Under the pieces are notes generated by a model that was given only the letters and a program-made list of their open reading frames with translations, searched no databases and was not told the DNA's origin. Below are positions 50,880 to 62,179 of a DNA stretch of 64,000 nucleotides, piece by piece (position 1 is the stretch's first letter; the number at the start of each line of letters is the position of its first letter). The stretch spans positions 728,022 through 792,021 of the forward strand of contig PTFA01000035.1 in the NCBI GenBank assembly GCA_003342895.1, read 5' to 3'. Origin of the DNA: Casuarius casuarius (Eukaryota > Chordata > Aves > Casuariiformes > Casuariidae). A program made the position numbers and the translations under genes.

Positions 50880-51400
50880 TAAAACAACCTTGTGACTAAA
50901 CCACTCACCCTAGCGCTGGAGCAGCTTCAGCAACAGAAGAGGTTCCTCTCACCCAGGCGGCTTTTGGGGACTGCAGCCTTTTCCTGGGGCACGTCCTGAC
51001 CCCACGGCTCCCGCTGCCCGGGAGAGCATCCTCGCTGACCTCTGCTCCCACCCCTCCTCAGCGACAGATTGGGTTTCTGTCTGTTAGCTGTGCCCTGAGA
51101 AATCCCTCCAGAAAAAGTAAGCAGAAAAAATGCCTTGTTTATGGATTGCAGCAAGACATGAGTATGACAGGTGATGGCAGTTGCCAGGTCCAGGACTGAG
51201 AGAAGGCTGAAATCCTGCCTCCTGGGGAACCTCGGCGCTGGTGAAGGCAGCTAGCGTGCTGGGAGGGGAAGAGGAGGCAAAAGCGGGGTGGATGTGGAGG
51301 GGCTGCGTGATCCCTGCAGGATCTTCCCTTAGAGAGTAGTGTGAGGGATCTGAAGTGGCAGCGTGTGGTGCGAGATTAAATGGTCACCGTTGCTATCAGG
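50880..51400. promoter_or_regulatory. Weak GC-rich / CpG-containing patch
   Basis: GC content rises clearly over about 500 bases and roughly a dozen or more CpGs are scattered through it, fewer than in the 30.6 kb island. Within it, a C/T-rich acceptor (CCCACCCCTCCTCAG, ending at 51061) is followed 55 bases later by AAAAA|GTAAGC, a donor-like site. One frame is open between them. I recognise no protein. It may be a minor promoter, an exon, or merely a GC-rich patch. Confidence 0.3.
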
Positions 51401-53580
51401 AAGCCTGGCTCATTACCTGAGGAGTAACTTTCTTCCAAAGAGGCTCCTTCTGGGAATTAGAGCAGATTATACACCGAAGAGCAGATGCGCAGTAACAAAA
51501 TGACCATCCCTCTAGGCAATTTTAAAAATAATTCTTCCGAGTCTTCCTTTTATGCAGTATAATTAATACTGTTTCATATAGTTTATGTATTCTGTCCGGC
51601 TAGGTAGTGCAAGTACCCTGTGCTGCTTAGGCCTCCTGTTCTCCACAAAGTTTCACAAGGAATCTCTGAACTGGGAAAAATGAATGCTCTTCTGTTAACA
51701 AGCTTTAACCAACTAATATATGTACTTTCATAGATCCTTTTTACTTAGAGGAATTGACAAATTGAAACAATCTGTTAAATATAAATATCCCTTAAATGGT
51801 AAGGTTATACCAGTCCACACACTGATAGATTTAAGGCCGTATATGAACACTATATCTAGTGCACAGAGCTTTTTTCTGTGAGTGCTTGTTGAAGACGTGT
51901 CTTTTAGAAAGATATATAATCTTGTCTTAAAGATGCCATATAACGACGCTTTGCCGCCTCCTGCAGTAGGCTGTTCTGGTGCTTATTTATACACACTGGG
52001 TTACCTCAAGGTTGGATTTCTCTGAGTTCCTTTCGCAGCTATTCAGCCTTGTAAGTTTTTTCTGTAATGTCTTTTTCATGTGCAAATGTCTCTGTACTGT
52101 GGGACTGAGTCACGTTTCAGCCTCTCAAGTAAACAGAATTTTAAACTTGTTCAGCCTGACACCATAGATTTGTTTTCCAATCACTTAATAATTGTAGGGT
52201 TCTCTTCTGTGCTTTCTCAGTGTTCACCTGCTTTTCCTAGGCTATTCCAGAAAGGCATTCTAGCACTAACTTTCCTAGCACTGTGTACAGGGGCATAAAT
52301 ACTTTCCTAGTTTTATTTGACATCATTCCTTTTCATAATACTGTAAAGAAAGTACTTGCCTATTCAGCAAGTCATTGCAGTAAGAGGTCACACTGAGCAG
52401 CTAACTATGTTATGACCTGTAAGTCATATCTGAGGCATTGTTTTTTCTGAGACATTCATTCTGTAAAAATAGTTGAATTGTTTCTTTCTAACTACATTAT
52501 ATTGTATTTGATTGTACTGGAATATATCTGATTGGATCATGACATTCAACCATCACCAGCCCCTTCTCTTTCTTTTCTTATTTTCCAGCAGTTTGATGCC
52601 ACCTGCAAAATTTACCAGCAAAGTAATAATACATTTTTTTAAATCACTGGTGAAAAAACAATGAATAGCACTGACAGAAGAACTAGTAGCCAATTGATCC
52701 TCTAGCAATTTGCTGGCATCTCTGTGTTAGCAAATATTTATTTTGTAGCAGTTTTAAATTCAAATACTTATGGAAGAAAGCCAAAAAAATTAGACGAGAG
52801 TTACTTTGCAATAGCTTCTGGAGGAGACTTTCTTTTGAGAAACACTGAAAATATCCAAGGACATAGCTTCAGTTTTCAATCCCTTGAAAGTTACTAAAAA
52901 TCCTTTTTTTACAGGTAACTCCCTTCACATCAAATCCTGTTTGGAATATATTTATTTCAAAAAGTATCCTTCAGGGTTCAAATGACCTTTATTCTTGCTA
53001 GGAGCCAGTATCCTCTCCAATATTCTATAAATGCACAGCAAGGGAATAGAAATACTGCAGCACTGTGCGGGATTGAAGTAGTACAAAGAGGTTATCATAC
53101 ATACTACATTGAAAATAGGATAAAAGCTATAAATGCTGATTCAGTTATCAGGGCATCATGGGTTTGTTCTTATTTATAAAATGATAGAACAAACCACAAA
53201 GGCCCATAGCAATTATTAAGGGTGATGTGGTGAATTTATATGTCCTGAAAGTAGGCTATGCACAACTGTAATACCCTGGGAATAGATCAGGAAGGGAATT
53301 ATGACTGAGTTATGATTCTTTGCCTGGTTCCACTAATTCAAAGTAGGAAGAAATCTGTTTTGATCTCTATACGTAGAAGATTATCTTTAGCTCTGTGGGG
53401 ACTTGATTGTGCAGGCTTGTTTTTCAGATGCTAGTAGTAATTGAAAATGACCAGCAACAAAATATGGGTTTTGCATGAGTTTAGTTTTTGCTTTAATTTA
53501 ACCTAAACCAGTGATAAAAATTTTCATTGAAAATCTTCCCCTTAGGAACATGCCTCCCCAAAGGATGGCACTTCTGTAAA
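51400..53580. other. AT-rich non-coding stretch, no gene recognised
   Basis: Short open frames at 51979-52298 and 52982-53179 have no recognisable motif and no splice context I trust. No dispersed or tandem repeat stands out. Confidence 0.6.
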
Positions 53581-53585
53581 ATGAA

Positions 53586-53623
53586 GGGGGGGTAGGGGGC
53601 TGAAGGGGGGGAATGGAGCGGGG
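53586..53623 (+). other. G-quadruplex-type G-run cluster
   Basis: Four G-runs on the plus strand (G7, G5, G7 and G4) are separated by loops of 2, 5 and 8 bases. This satisfies the usual pattern for an intramolecular G-quadruplex. It is by far the G-richest stretch in an AT-rich neighbourhood and lies just upstream of a reversed SINE relic. Confidence 0.75.
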
Positions 53624-53655
53624 AGGAGACTCTCCAGAAAATTAAATAGCTCCTA

Positions 53656-53770
53656 GTGCTTTTGGGGAAACTGAGGACTGAGGCTCAGTCTTGGGCTCTG
53701 CCTCATTCAGAGCAGAAGACTAAAGCCATATCTCTTACCTCTTAGCCCAGTGCTTCAATGTCAAGGCTGT
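53656..53770 (-). mobile_element. MIR/CORE-type SINE relic, reverse orientation
   Basis: TTTTGGGGAAACTGAGGACT is the reverse complement of the conserved CTCAGTTTCCCC segment at the 3' end of the SINE core. About 90 bases further on, CTCTTACCTCTTAGCCCAGTGC is, reversed, a typical head segment (GCACTGGGCTAAGAG). Order and distance fit one decayed minus-strand copy. Confidence 0.6.
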
Positions 53771-53805
53771 AGCCTGTTCTGGAATAACCTCATTACTTTT
53801 TTGTG

Positions 53806-53835
53806 TCTGGGTGTTTTGCATCTGGGTGTTTTGCA
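53806..53835 (+). repeat. Perfect 2 x 15-bp tandem duplication
   Basis: TCTGGGTGTTTTGCA occurs twice in direct succession without mismatch, indicating a recent local duplication or slippage event. Confidence 0.93.
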
Positions 53836-55544
53836 TCTTGTTCTGGTGTTTCCTTTGTTAATGAAATGGCACATGAAAAGTAAAGTCACATGAAAGTAAA
53901 AGCCAGCTTTTACTTATCATTGAAATGGAGAGAAAATATTCAACCTTGAAATCATCCATAACAAGAAAATCTCATTTTCTGACCAGCTCTAGCAGCAACT
54001 TGAACTGAACCAATCTGTTTTTATACTATATTTAAGAACAGTATTAAACTGGGCTTTATTCTTTTTTCAGTTATTCCAGTTTTATACTATTGTAATACAG
54101 CTTCACTGAGGTTACTCTTAATATATTGCAGTGTGAGGAATCTAATTCACTCTGTGCAGTGTAACTGATTTACTGATTTAATACTTTAATTTAATCTCCT
54201 TATATTAACTCTTCTCTGCTTTGGCTGAGGCTTCTGTAAATCTGAGAAGGTTTTTATAAATATAGTGTAGGGTAAGTAATGTAAGGAATAAGTGGCCCTG
54301 CCCAGGGTTTCTGATCTCCTCACATCATAGTGATATTGCATGCTTTTGCATGTTTTTACACAGAACTGGAGAAGAAACTGATTCTGGAGTCTGATCAGAT
54401 GGACTAACATGAAAAGGGGTTGTGAGCAGACTGGAAAAGTCTTGAGCATGATTGTGAAGATTTGGGGACAAAAGAAACTTCAAAGAATGATGGCAGACCA
54501 CCTAGGCAATGGCCTTCCAGTTAACAGGCGGAAGTAAATTAGTTCCTCTCTAAAGTTAGTTTCCTAACCATTCCAGTCTGCTTACATGACTGTATATATT
54601 TAATTTTTTTTCAGGGAAAGAAAACCAAACAAACCTTATACTTAATTCAGAACTAACTTTTGAATTTCATGTTCTCAATCAACAGTTCTTTCTTTGCTGC
54701 TGTCACCTTGATTTTTAATTAGGTCATACTGTGTTGCTCTGGGCCACGGATACAGCCTGATGCTTTAGTTTTTTTCTTTACCCAAGGTGCTCTCTTGCTG
54801 GCATGAAGAATGGTGCCATCCACTTGTATGAGCCTCAGTTTGATTGTCTTTCTTCCAAAAGACCTTCCCAACTTCTGTCCTCTGTATCGTACTGCTGACA
54901 GCATTAGGCAAGTCCCTTTCCTCATTGTCCCAGCAAGCACCGTTCACCCTATCGCACTCCATCTGCGTTCCCTGCTTCAAAAAAATCCAAACACACAACC
55001 CAAACCACACCCAGCTTCATATACCTTCAGAATAACGAGTTTGCTGTCCCAAGGCTTTGAAAACCTCTGAGGTCTATAAGCATGAATTAAACATTGTAGA
55101 TCTTGTTGGTCCTATTCTTCGGTTCAATTGGATGCATTCCTGTCAGATTACTTCATATACTTCCACAATTCCATTAATGATGCCCAATAACTCAGAGCTT
55201 CTGTTAAAACCAAAGATGAGTGTATTGGTTCTCCCTGTAAATTTGTCTATATTTTGAAACCAGGAATACACTATTGAGTTTAAATGAAAATTCAACTTCT
55301 GTGTAATACTCATAATTTCTGGGATTTTTATTTCTCATGAGAGTATTTGTGTTGAATTTAGGAATTTAAGGTGTGAATTCCAGGCCTAAGAATGAACCTC
55401 TGATTTATAAAACATGTAGCAAAAATCGTAATACAAGGTATAAATAGTAATAAAACAAGATGACAGCACCATTTTGAACTTAGGGTGGGGATAAAGTTGC
55501 AGAGGTAGGTACGGGGAATGCTAGATTTTGCTTTTGGCCATCAG

Positions 55545-55610
55545 AATATTCTTGTGTATGACCCTGAGCAAGCTGCTTAGATATCTGTATAGGTGTAGAA
55601 ACTGCCTCTC
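55545..55610 (+). mobile_element. Probable MIR-type SINE core relic
   Basis: TGTGTATGACCCTGAGCAAG followed by CTGCTTAGA matches the SINE core TGTGTGACCTTGGGCAAG.CACTTAG at most positions. The head is not recognisable upstream, so only the core fragment is called. Confidence 0.45.
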
Positions 55611-55648
55611 TTTGTGAGACATTACTGCCTTTGTGAGACATTACTGCA
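55611..55648 (+). repeat. 2 x 19-bp tandem duplication
   Basis: TTTGTGAGACATTACTGCC is followed directly by TTTGTGAGACATTACTGCA, differing only at the last base. It abuts the SINE core relic. Confidence 0.92.
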
Positions 55649-56117
55649 GTTGCATTTCCAATCAGTGGAGTGAGCTGGGCTGAATTTCCATCAGAAAAAT
55701 GAAAGAGGCATCCCCAGAAGAGCCCCGGGCTTTGTCAGCTTGCTTCCCCTGACTCTATAGCAGAACCACACATCAAGGTCCTTAACAAATCCTCTGGCCA
55801 TTGGGAGGTAGATGAAGGGTGACATAGAAAGGCTGATGGCAGTGGTTTTAATGTTTGCTAGACTTTTGCTACATTCATAATGTAATGACCTTTGTTAGGC
55901 CTTTAATTAAGTCCTGTTACAAAAGAAGTGATTTTTTAAGGTGTTGCCAAAAGTCAAAAGACCATGGGGAACAGGATGTTTTGCAGCTAGAATAAATCTC
56001 AATAAACAAATCTTCTTGTTGCTGTTTTATGGTGTTTCTAAAACTCGTATGTTTGGCTGCTGTGCATAGTATCCACAGGCACATTATTAAAAAAAATCAA
56101 GATTTTGTTTTTGTTCC

Positions 56118-57320
56118 TGTCCCCACTGTCCCGATCCAATATCGGGGGGGGTTTCATTACGATCCCAAGGACGAGATTAAGACGCTAAATCCGGTCAAAT
56201 ATCGTACAACCGTTTAACTTTATTTTCCATGAAGTGGGGAGAAAAGGTGGGGAAAGGCGAAGGGGAAAAGATNAAGTTAGAAAAGGAGAGAAGAAGCTAG
56301 CTACCGCCACTCCGAGGCCGATGATGTTCTGCTGGCTCCGTTCGAATTACAGCTCAGGCTGGGTGCCTCCGAAGAGGACCCCGAACAAAGAAGTCCTTGG
56401 GCAATTATACTTTCCAATCTAAGCTCTCCACCCTTCACGCAGTAGTTTGGACCAATAGTAATATTTGGGTCTGGGGTCTCCTGCTCCTTATTGGGTCCCT
56501 AGGTAGGTTGTTTACCGCTGCGGTTTCTGCTGACAGATGCGTTTTCATTCTTCGGGTCCTGCCCTTATCTCTCAAGGCCCTGACAAATTATTACTTCCCC
56601 AGCAGTGACAGTAGGTGTTCTTTCCCAAGGTCCGGACAAAGGGAATATAATCTGGACCCCGAGATAGCCCAGACCCCCCCCAGTCAGCACTGTTTCAGCA
56701 GCGAGAGAAGGCCCTGCTCCCCAGGGTCCCAGCGCCCAAGCAGGCCTCACTTCAATGCCTTGACGTCCTTCCTCCCGGAGCGTGAAGCATGGGAATGCAA
56801 ACTGCTGGTAACCCCCTTGTCTTTCCTGCCTGCACCAGCTCTGAGGCCCTTTCTCACTGACCTAGGAGTGCGGCCTAAGGCTTCAGCAAATTTAGCTACT
56901 CATGCTAAGCAAGTTTTATAGAAGTTGTGCTAAGCGGCAATAATTTACAGTCCAGGTCCCAAAGTCTCCGCCTGATCGTGGTCTGGTTCAGCGCAGGCTC
57001 GGTGTGTCCTGGGTGGTCGCAGGGAGACCATTTCGGGGGTCGCAGCAGCTCAGTCCTGTTCCCGCCGGGAACAGATGGCTTGTTCGGGGTTATGGTTTGC
57101 TTGCACCTTATGTACCAAGAAATGTTTAAGGCAAAAGTTGACTCATCTGTTCGCCACACCCACTTCTTTACCCCTCTTGCTCATTCTTCTTTCTGTCGAG
57201 GCTTATGTGCTGCCCTTTGCTCTGTAGTGGCTTTACGAGGCACTCATCCTACTTTCCTCAAACCACATCATCGCTCTTAACAAGGCTTTCTTTCAGAGAA
57301 GGGGATTTCCAAAGCGTCCA
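56118..57320 (-). mobile_element. Endogenous retrovirus LTR (probably solo), minus orientation
   Basis: A GC-rich segment of about 1.2 kb with sharply different composition from its surroundings. Read on the minus strand it has LTR architecture: a TATAAAA box (56914-56920), an AATAAA polyadenylation signal (56219-56224), and about 100 bases of U5-like sequence ending in ...GGGACA. Boundaries are uncertain. With TG at 56118 and CA ending at 57320 there is a TTCC match on both outer sides (56114-56117, 57321-57324), a possible 4-bp target duplication. An alternative end at 57282 gives the more canonical start TGTTAAGAG but no matching flanks. The TATA and AATAAA lie nearly 700 bases apart, so R may be unusually long or one signal may be decayed. 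No gag, pol or env sequence adjoins it, so it is probably a solo LTR. The 174-codon open frame inside (56397-56921) starts at TTG and is not considered a gene. Confidence 0.6.
56273..56273. other. Ambiguous base (N)
   Basis: This is the only N I noticed in the window. It falls in a G/A-rich low-complexity run within the LTR and probably reflects collapsed reads or an assembly ambiguity between LTR copies. Confidence 0.98.
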
Positions 57321-57334
57321 TTCCGCTCAAATAG

Positions 57335-57385
57335 AAATTAAATAATTAAATAATTAAATAAATAATAAAAAAATCAATTAAAAAG
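57335..57385 (+). repeat. (AATTAAAT)n low-complexity tract
   Basis: An A/T-only run built from ATTAAATA units, ending in an A-rich stretch. It follows the LTR by about 15 bases and looks like simple sequence in the pre-insertion DNA. Confidence 0.9.
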
Positions 57386-57389
57386 CCTG

Positions 57390-60300
57390 AACTAGCTTAA
57401 GCCCTGGCAAGCAGGCCAAGTGCAGTTAACATTCTCCATTAAATCTGAAGCACTCAGCATAATGTGGAGCGTTTGAGAACTACAGGATGGGCACATGTTT
57501 TATTCAGAAACCAAGGAGAGTTTATTCATTGCCAAGTGACTGTCAGAAAGCTGGCATAAGATGTCCCCTGTGATCTATTCTGGGACACCCAAAAGAATTA
57601 AATCAGAAGAGCAGATTTTTTTTTTTTTTTAATGCTGCTTAGTTCAACAAGTACTAGGGAATCCTGGAAAGGCCTGCTGAGCCCTCCTTTCAGACTATTC
57701 TAAGATCAGTGCTTTTGGTTTAGCGTTACAGTTCTCAGATTTTAAAATCGGTCTTCATTTAGAATTCCAGTTCACTTTCTAGAGGCTAGGTCTTGTGCTG
57801 GATTCAGGAGAGGACATATCAAAAAGCTTTCTGCGGTGTGGAATGGTACTAAATCAGGAAACTCCAAGATTTGTACCAATCTGTTCAGTCTACTCTTTCC
57901 ACATTCCTTTTTCTATGTTTGCACATCACCGTTTCCTTCCATGGTGACCAAATGTTGTCCTCTGGATCTGCTGCTTATTGCTTAATGTAGTGCACTATAA
58001 CATGGCGCAAGGACCACTGGAGAGCTTCAGTACAGTGTGTAAATTAAAGTCCTATAGACAAAATTCTTCTGCTGATGAGTGTACAATTGAACTATGGAGG
58101 CCTGATGAAGCAAATGTCTCCTGCCCAAGTGTATTTAGGCAAGAAACAGGAGTCATTTGGGTGTCTTTGGCTCTGAACACGAGAAAAAATTTCAAATATC
58201 CGGTGCAGCTGGCAGAGTGATCTAGTGAAGCTAGACCAGGGCTTGGCCATTGCCCTTCAGATCTCTGCAAGGGAGAATATGAACTGACCCTGGGAACTCC
58301 AGTGCACTGATCGCATCCAAGGCTAGGGACCTTAGCTGCTGTTTGTGCTTGCACTCAGTCTCTGTCTCCATGGAAACTAGGGATCAAAAACTGCTGGTAT
58401 TTGTATTTTATACCCAATACCAAGTCAGGGTCTGCCTGGGATATGCACCTTCCAGTTTTTGAGCAGCCTCTGAGGCATCAAACCTCTGCTTTTGGTTTCA
58501 CCAAGAGTAGCATGGACTACTTACAGCTCTTTCTCTGCTACTTTAGCTCCTTCTGCAAGAACCTAACTTTGGCATTTATGAGATACTATATGAGCACAGA
58601 TCTGCTAAAACGATGAAGTATTTCTGCTGATAAGATTCCTTTCGAGTAACAAAACCTGTCTTTCTACAAGAACCGTAGTATCTCGTAGACACTTACTGTG
58701 ATATTGTTGGCTGAGCTGCTGCAAAAGACAGCCCTAAAAAGAAAGTTTTAATTAGGGAAAAAAAAAACAGTCTTAGCCAAAAAAGTAAAATATTTTTTAT
58801 GATAACAGAATAGACTTAGGGGTGGTGGCATTGTACACCAATCCTACAACCAAACAGGTAGTGTACACTAGCATTCATCTACGTCTGGATGGACCTTTGC
58901 GGGGGTGACAGAGCAATGTAAGAGTGGGACGACCAGGATTTGAAAATCCCTTATTCTAGTTATTCTATGTTTTGCCACTCGACATATTTTCGATGACTCC
59001 TTTACTGCGTAAATATTTGTGTCCTTTTGATACAGGTTGTGCAGAAAGGAAGGCAGATATGCTACAGGTAAATTCAAAATTCAATAAAAGATATTGAGAA
59101 TTGTCTGTGTATTCAGTTTCCCCTTCTGCAATAGCATTTGCTGCACAGATTGCAATTTCTTAAGATTTTGCTATAGTTATAGAAAACTTTACTCATGCAT
59201 TCACTGAAAGTTCACTAGGAACATTTGTTATCGGAAGTATTTTGCAAGTTGTCATTGGTCTTGAGTAAACAAGTACGGTTTATGCTTCCTGATTGGATTG
59301 TATTTCCTAAATTGGAATCATTTTTAAACCATGGGAAAACACACATGTATAAGATAGTCTTAGGACAAAAAAAGGAAAGAAAACAGCAGCAATAGAGAGG
59401 AAGGAGAAAGGAAAAAAGTGTTTTAAAAATTACTGGTTTTATAAAGTGTTTTTTGTGGATTATCTCTGATAGATGAAAGACAAATTTTATAAAATATGGC
59501 CTATAGGGAATTTTAAAATTAAATCAGAAATGAGCATCCTTTGCTTCAAATTAATGTTCTTCATGACTTATTTATAGTGAGCATAATTATATTCAGAACC
59601 TGACCTTCAGTCTACTTATTCTCAGATTTGCATTACAAAAGTGGTATTCCAAAAACTGTATTCAGAAATGAGCATGTCTTTCTGAATATGTCTCTTAGAT
59701 TTAAATGCTTGAATTCCATGAACTTAGGGTACTGTAGATTCATATTTATATTATCCAGGTACATATTAAAATAACCTACAGCAAATTACCACAGGAGTGT
59801 AAAAGTTACATTGCCCTGTATAAACACAGGTCCTTCTGTTTTTACGGTTGGTGATAGCTAGACTCCTTTGACAAAGTTATAAGGCTACCTAAGAATGGGG
59901 GTAGATATCCAACGAGATTTTGAAAAGCCCACCTTCTGTTAAACCCCATTTAAAAAAGAAAGAAAAAAGCAATCAGTTTAAAGCAAAGCACATAGCTAGG
60001 TGCTTTCCTGAGTTCAGACAATTGCAAGAAAGGTGCTGCTTCATCCTTTCCTTTCTTATTGTAAACAGGATCTTTCCAGTTATCATTTCTATAGATACAG
60101 TACTAAAAGCAAATTTTTCTATTAGAGCTGAATGTAAATATCTTGTTCTCATTGAAAAAATAAGATCTTTTTAAAAAAATGAAATCTTGTTCTCATTGAA
60201 ATCAATTAATGCAGTATTAGACTCGCAGAAAAGTTGTTTTCACATGTGAGCCTAATATAGATGTCTATATACTCACAAATCACATTTTCATTCTAAAAGA

Positions 60301-61045
60301 AGCTAATATATCAAAAACACTCTAAAATAAATTTTCTAGAATGTTTCAGTCACATTTCATATTATTATTATTGAATATAATATAAATATACAATGTTTAT
60401 AACCTGCTCACAAATAAATGTTTATAAAGACAACATCTTAACTGTGGCTGGGCAAATGAATTAAGTTATAATTCTTCTGTAAAATAGAAGACATATTTCT
60501 AAAATATGAAGGTGATATTAGTGACATCCCCTTTTTTCTTTTTTTTCCAATCTGTATTCATTGATGATTCCGTTAAGGCTTTATGAAATTTTGTAGGAGG
60601 ATGGAGTTCCTTCTTTAGTTTAAGATACTCAAGGGAGCTATGTATAGTCCACTTAAAAAACCATTAGCTAGCTGCATTAGAAGTCTCCGTATTTCTTTTG
60701 ACTTTGACAAAATAATAAAATGTTATTATATAGGTAGGTACTTAGATTGCATTTCTTATAAAAACATTATCCTGTGAAACAATACTGAAAAGAACATTAA
60801 GGTTACAGAGCCCAACATTCACAACATAGGAAATGGCAGAATAAAGGTTGCCCTTGTAACCTTAATTTGATGTTTTCTGCATGTTGTGCAGTGTGGTGCC
60901 ACATCTAGTTGACTGCGCATTGTTCGAACACCCTCTGAAGGAGAACTGGGAGTTGATTCAGGCGCTCTTCTTTATTACTGTAGTACTGGAGTGCTTCACA
61001 CAAGCAAGCAGTTAATTCACCATGGCACCTTGTGTATGAGGACAA
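57390..61045. other. AT-rich non-coding stretch, no gene recognised
   Basis: A T15 run (57616-57630) and a 17-bp direct repeat (60141-60157 and 60185-60201) are present. The open frames at 57978-58354 overlap on opposite strands without a recognised motif. Nothing else stands out. Confidence 0.6.
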
Positions 61046-61130
61046 GGATTATATTAATTCCATTATACAGATGTGGGCCCTAAGGCATAGAGCTTGCATC
61101 TGTATGTGTAGTACAGGAGCTGCCTGAAGC
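61045..61130 (-). mobile_element. MIR/CORE-type SINE relic, reverse orientation
   Basis: CATTATACAGATGTGGGCCC followed by TAAGGCATAGAG matches the reverse complement of the SINE 3' part, where reversed copies read CATTTTACAGATGGGGAAACTGAGGCACAGAG. The match is gapless over about 30 bases with several substitutions. The head end is not clearly traceable. Confidence 0.5.
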
Positions 61131-61984
61131 TTGCCTCAAAGATAAATTTGCTAACTCCAGATTTGCTAACCTGCTGCAGAGTCCTAGGGGCTGACCAGCA
61201 CTGTGGATACTCAGAGAAAACACTTTAGACGTATCTCATGTTTTAAAGGACAAATGTTCTAAAGTATTTACCAGAAGTTTGGAGTAACAATGACATTTTA
61301 TGCCTAGCCTGGTTACTTAGATGTGTTTCATTTACCCCCAAGGTGATGTCTAGTGACCTTTATTAACAGAAGTGTTGCTTGCTACAAAAGGGTGCAGAGT
61401 GAGTTTATGAGCAAAAGGTGGCTGCATGGAGCTGGGTCTCAGTGAAGCATACATAAATGTAATTCATAGTGAAATTTAACTTGAAATTTAACTTAACTTT
61501 CAATCTCTTTGACCCTTATAACACTATGTAACATAAGGTCTTAATTTTCCAGAAATAATCTGCCATGATTGATATCATGTAGGAATACTGTGGCAGAAGC
61601 AAAGGTAGAGTCCAGTTCCCCAGAATAAATTTGCTGTCTTAAGCATGAGACCATCTTTTATATTTCTGCTTCGTTACTTCAAGTTTTCCAAATTCTGCAA
61701 GAAGTAAAGAAGTCCTATAGGCAGACTCCTTCAGTGCATATCTTTGATTCCTCCTTAGAGCAGGTCCACTTTCTGCCCTGATTAAGGTGTCTCATGGATA
61801 AAAATAGCCTGCGTGCTTGTAGTTAATGACTTTTGTATTGCTTAAATGACTAAATTAGGGTTGCATGAACCAGCCCTGCTGAGCCCTTGGCTTTTCAAAA
61901 TTAAGAATGTTCTTTTAACACAACTTTCATGCATGAGTAATTTTCTAGGAATTTTTAGGGGGTCCTTTATAACAGCAACCCCTT

Positions 61985-62175
61985 CATCTCAGCGTTATGT
62001 AAATTCCCCCTGCCCAGCAACCCCAGATGTCCGATGACGATATTCAATCGATAGCCACTCAGATAATCATCAAGATGCGTTGTGTGAAATTCTGGCGCTT
62101 GAATTGACTGACAGTTAATTCCTTGTCGAACAAGCATTTTACCTGCGGATTTGACAACTGTTTCACGATGCCAAA
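61985..62175. promoter_or_regulatory. Candidate conserved element with retained CpGs
   Basis: About nine CpGs occur in roughly 180 bases of otherwise AT-rich DNA. Recognisable motifs include TTCAATCGATAG (ONECUT/CUX-type), ATAATCATCAA (PBX-type) and GACTGACAGTTAATT (MEIS/TGIF-type TGACAG next to a TTAAT core). There is no repeat character and the open frames are short. I infer an enhancer-like element. Confidence 0.35.
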
Positions 62176-62179
62176 AGAC

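Larger units (their letters stand above)
46960..50880. other. AT-rich non-coding stretch with scattered small features
   Basis: It includes an A26 run (47123-47148), a palindrome-bearing block at 48880-49020, a 16-bp direct repeat (49803-49818 and 49826-49841), and overlapping short open frames on both strands at 50548-50791 where CpGs are somewhat retained. No product or splice structure was recognised. Confidence 0.5.
53775..56110. other. AT-rich non-coding stretch with small duplications
   Basis: It holds a perfect 2 x 15-bp tandem duplication (53806-53835), a 2 x 19-bp duplication (55611-55648) and a SINE core relic near 55545. Overlapping open frames on both strands at 54719-55070 have no recognised product and stops on either side. 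No gene is supported. Confidence 0.55.

Noticed and set aside
54719..55070. Overlapping open frames on both strands that briefly suggested a processed pseudogene of a small basic protein
   Set aside because: I compared them mentally with mitochondrial ribosomal proteins and found no consistent match. There is no poly-A tail and no target duplication.
56397..56921. 174-codon open frame, the longest in the window
   Set aside because: It starts at TTG and lies entirely within the LTR, on the strand opposite to the LTR's transcriptional signals. It has no protein motif.
57978..58354. Open frames on both strands
   Set aside because: Neither has a recognisable motif, the flanks lack splice signals, and the two overlap antisense as chance frames do.
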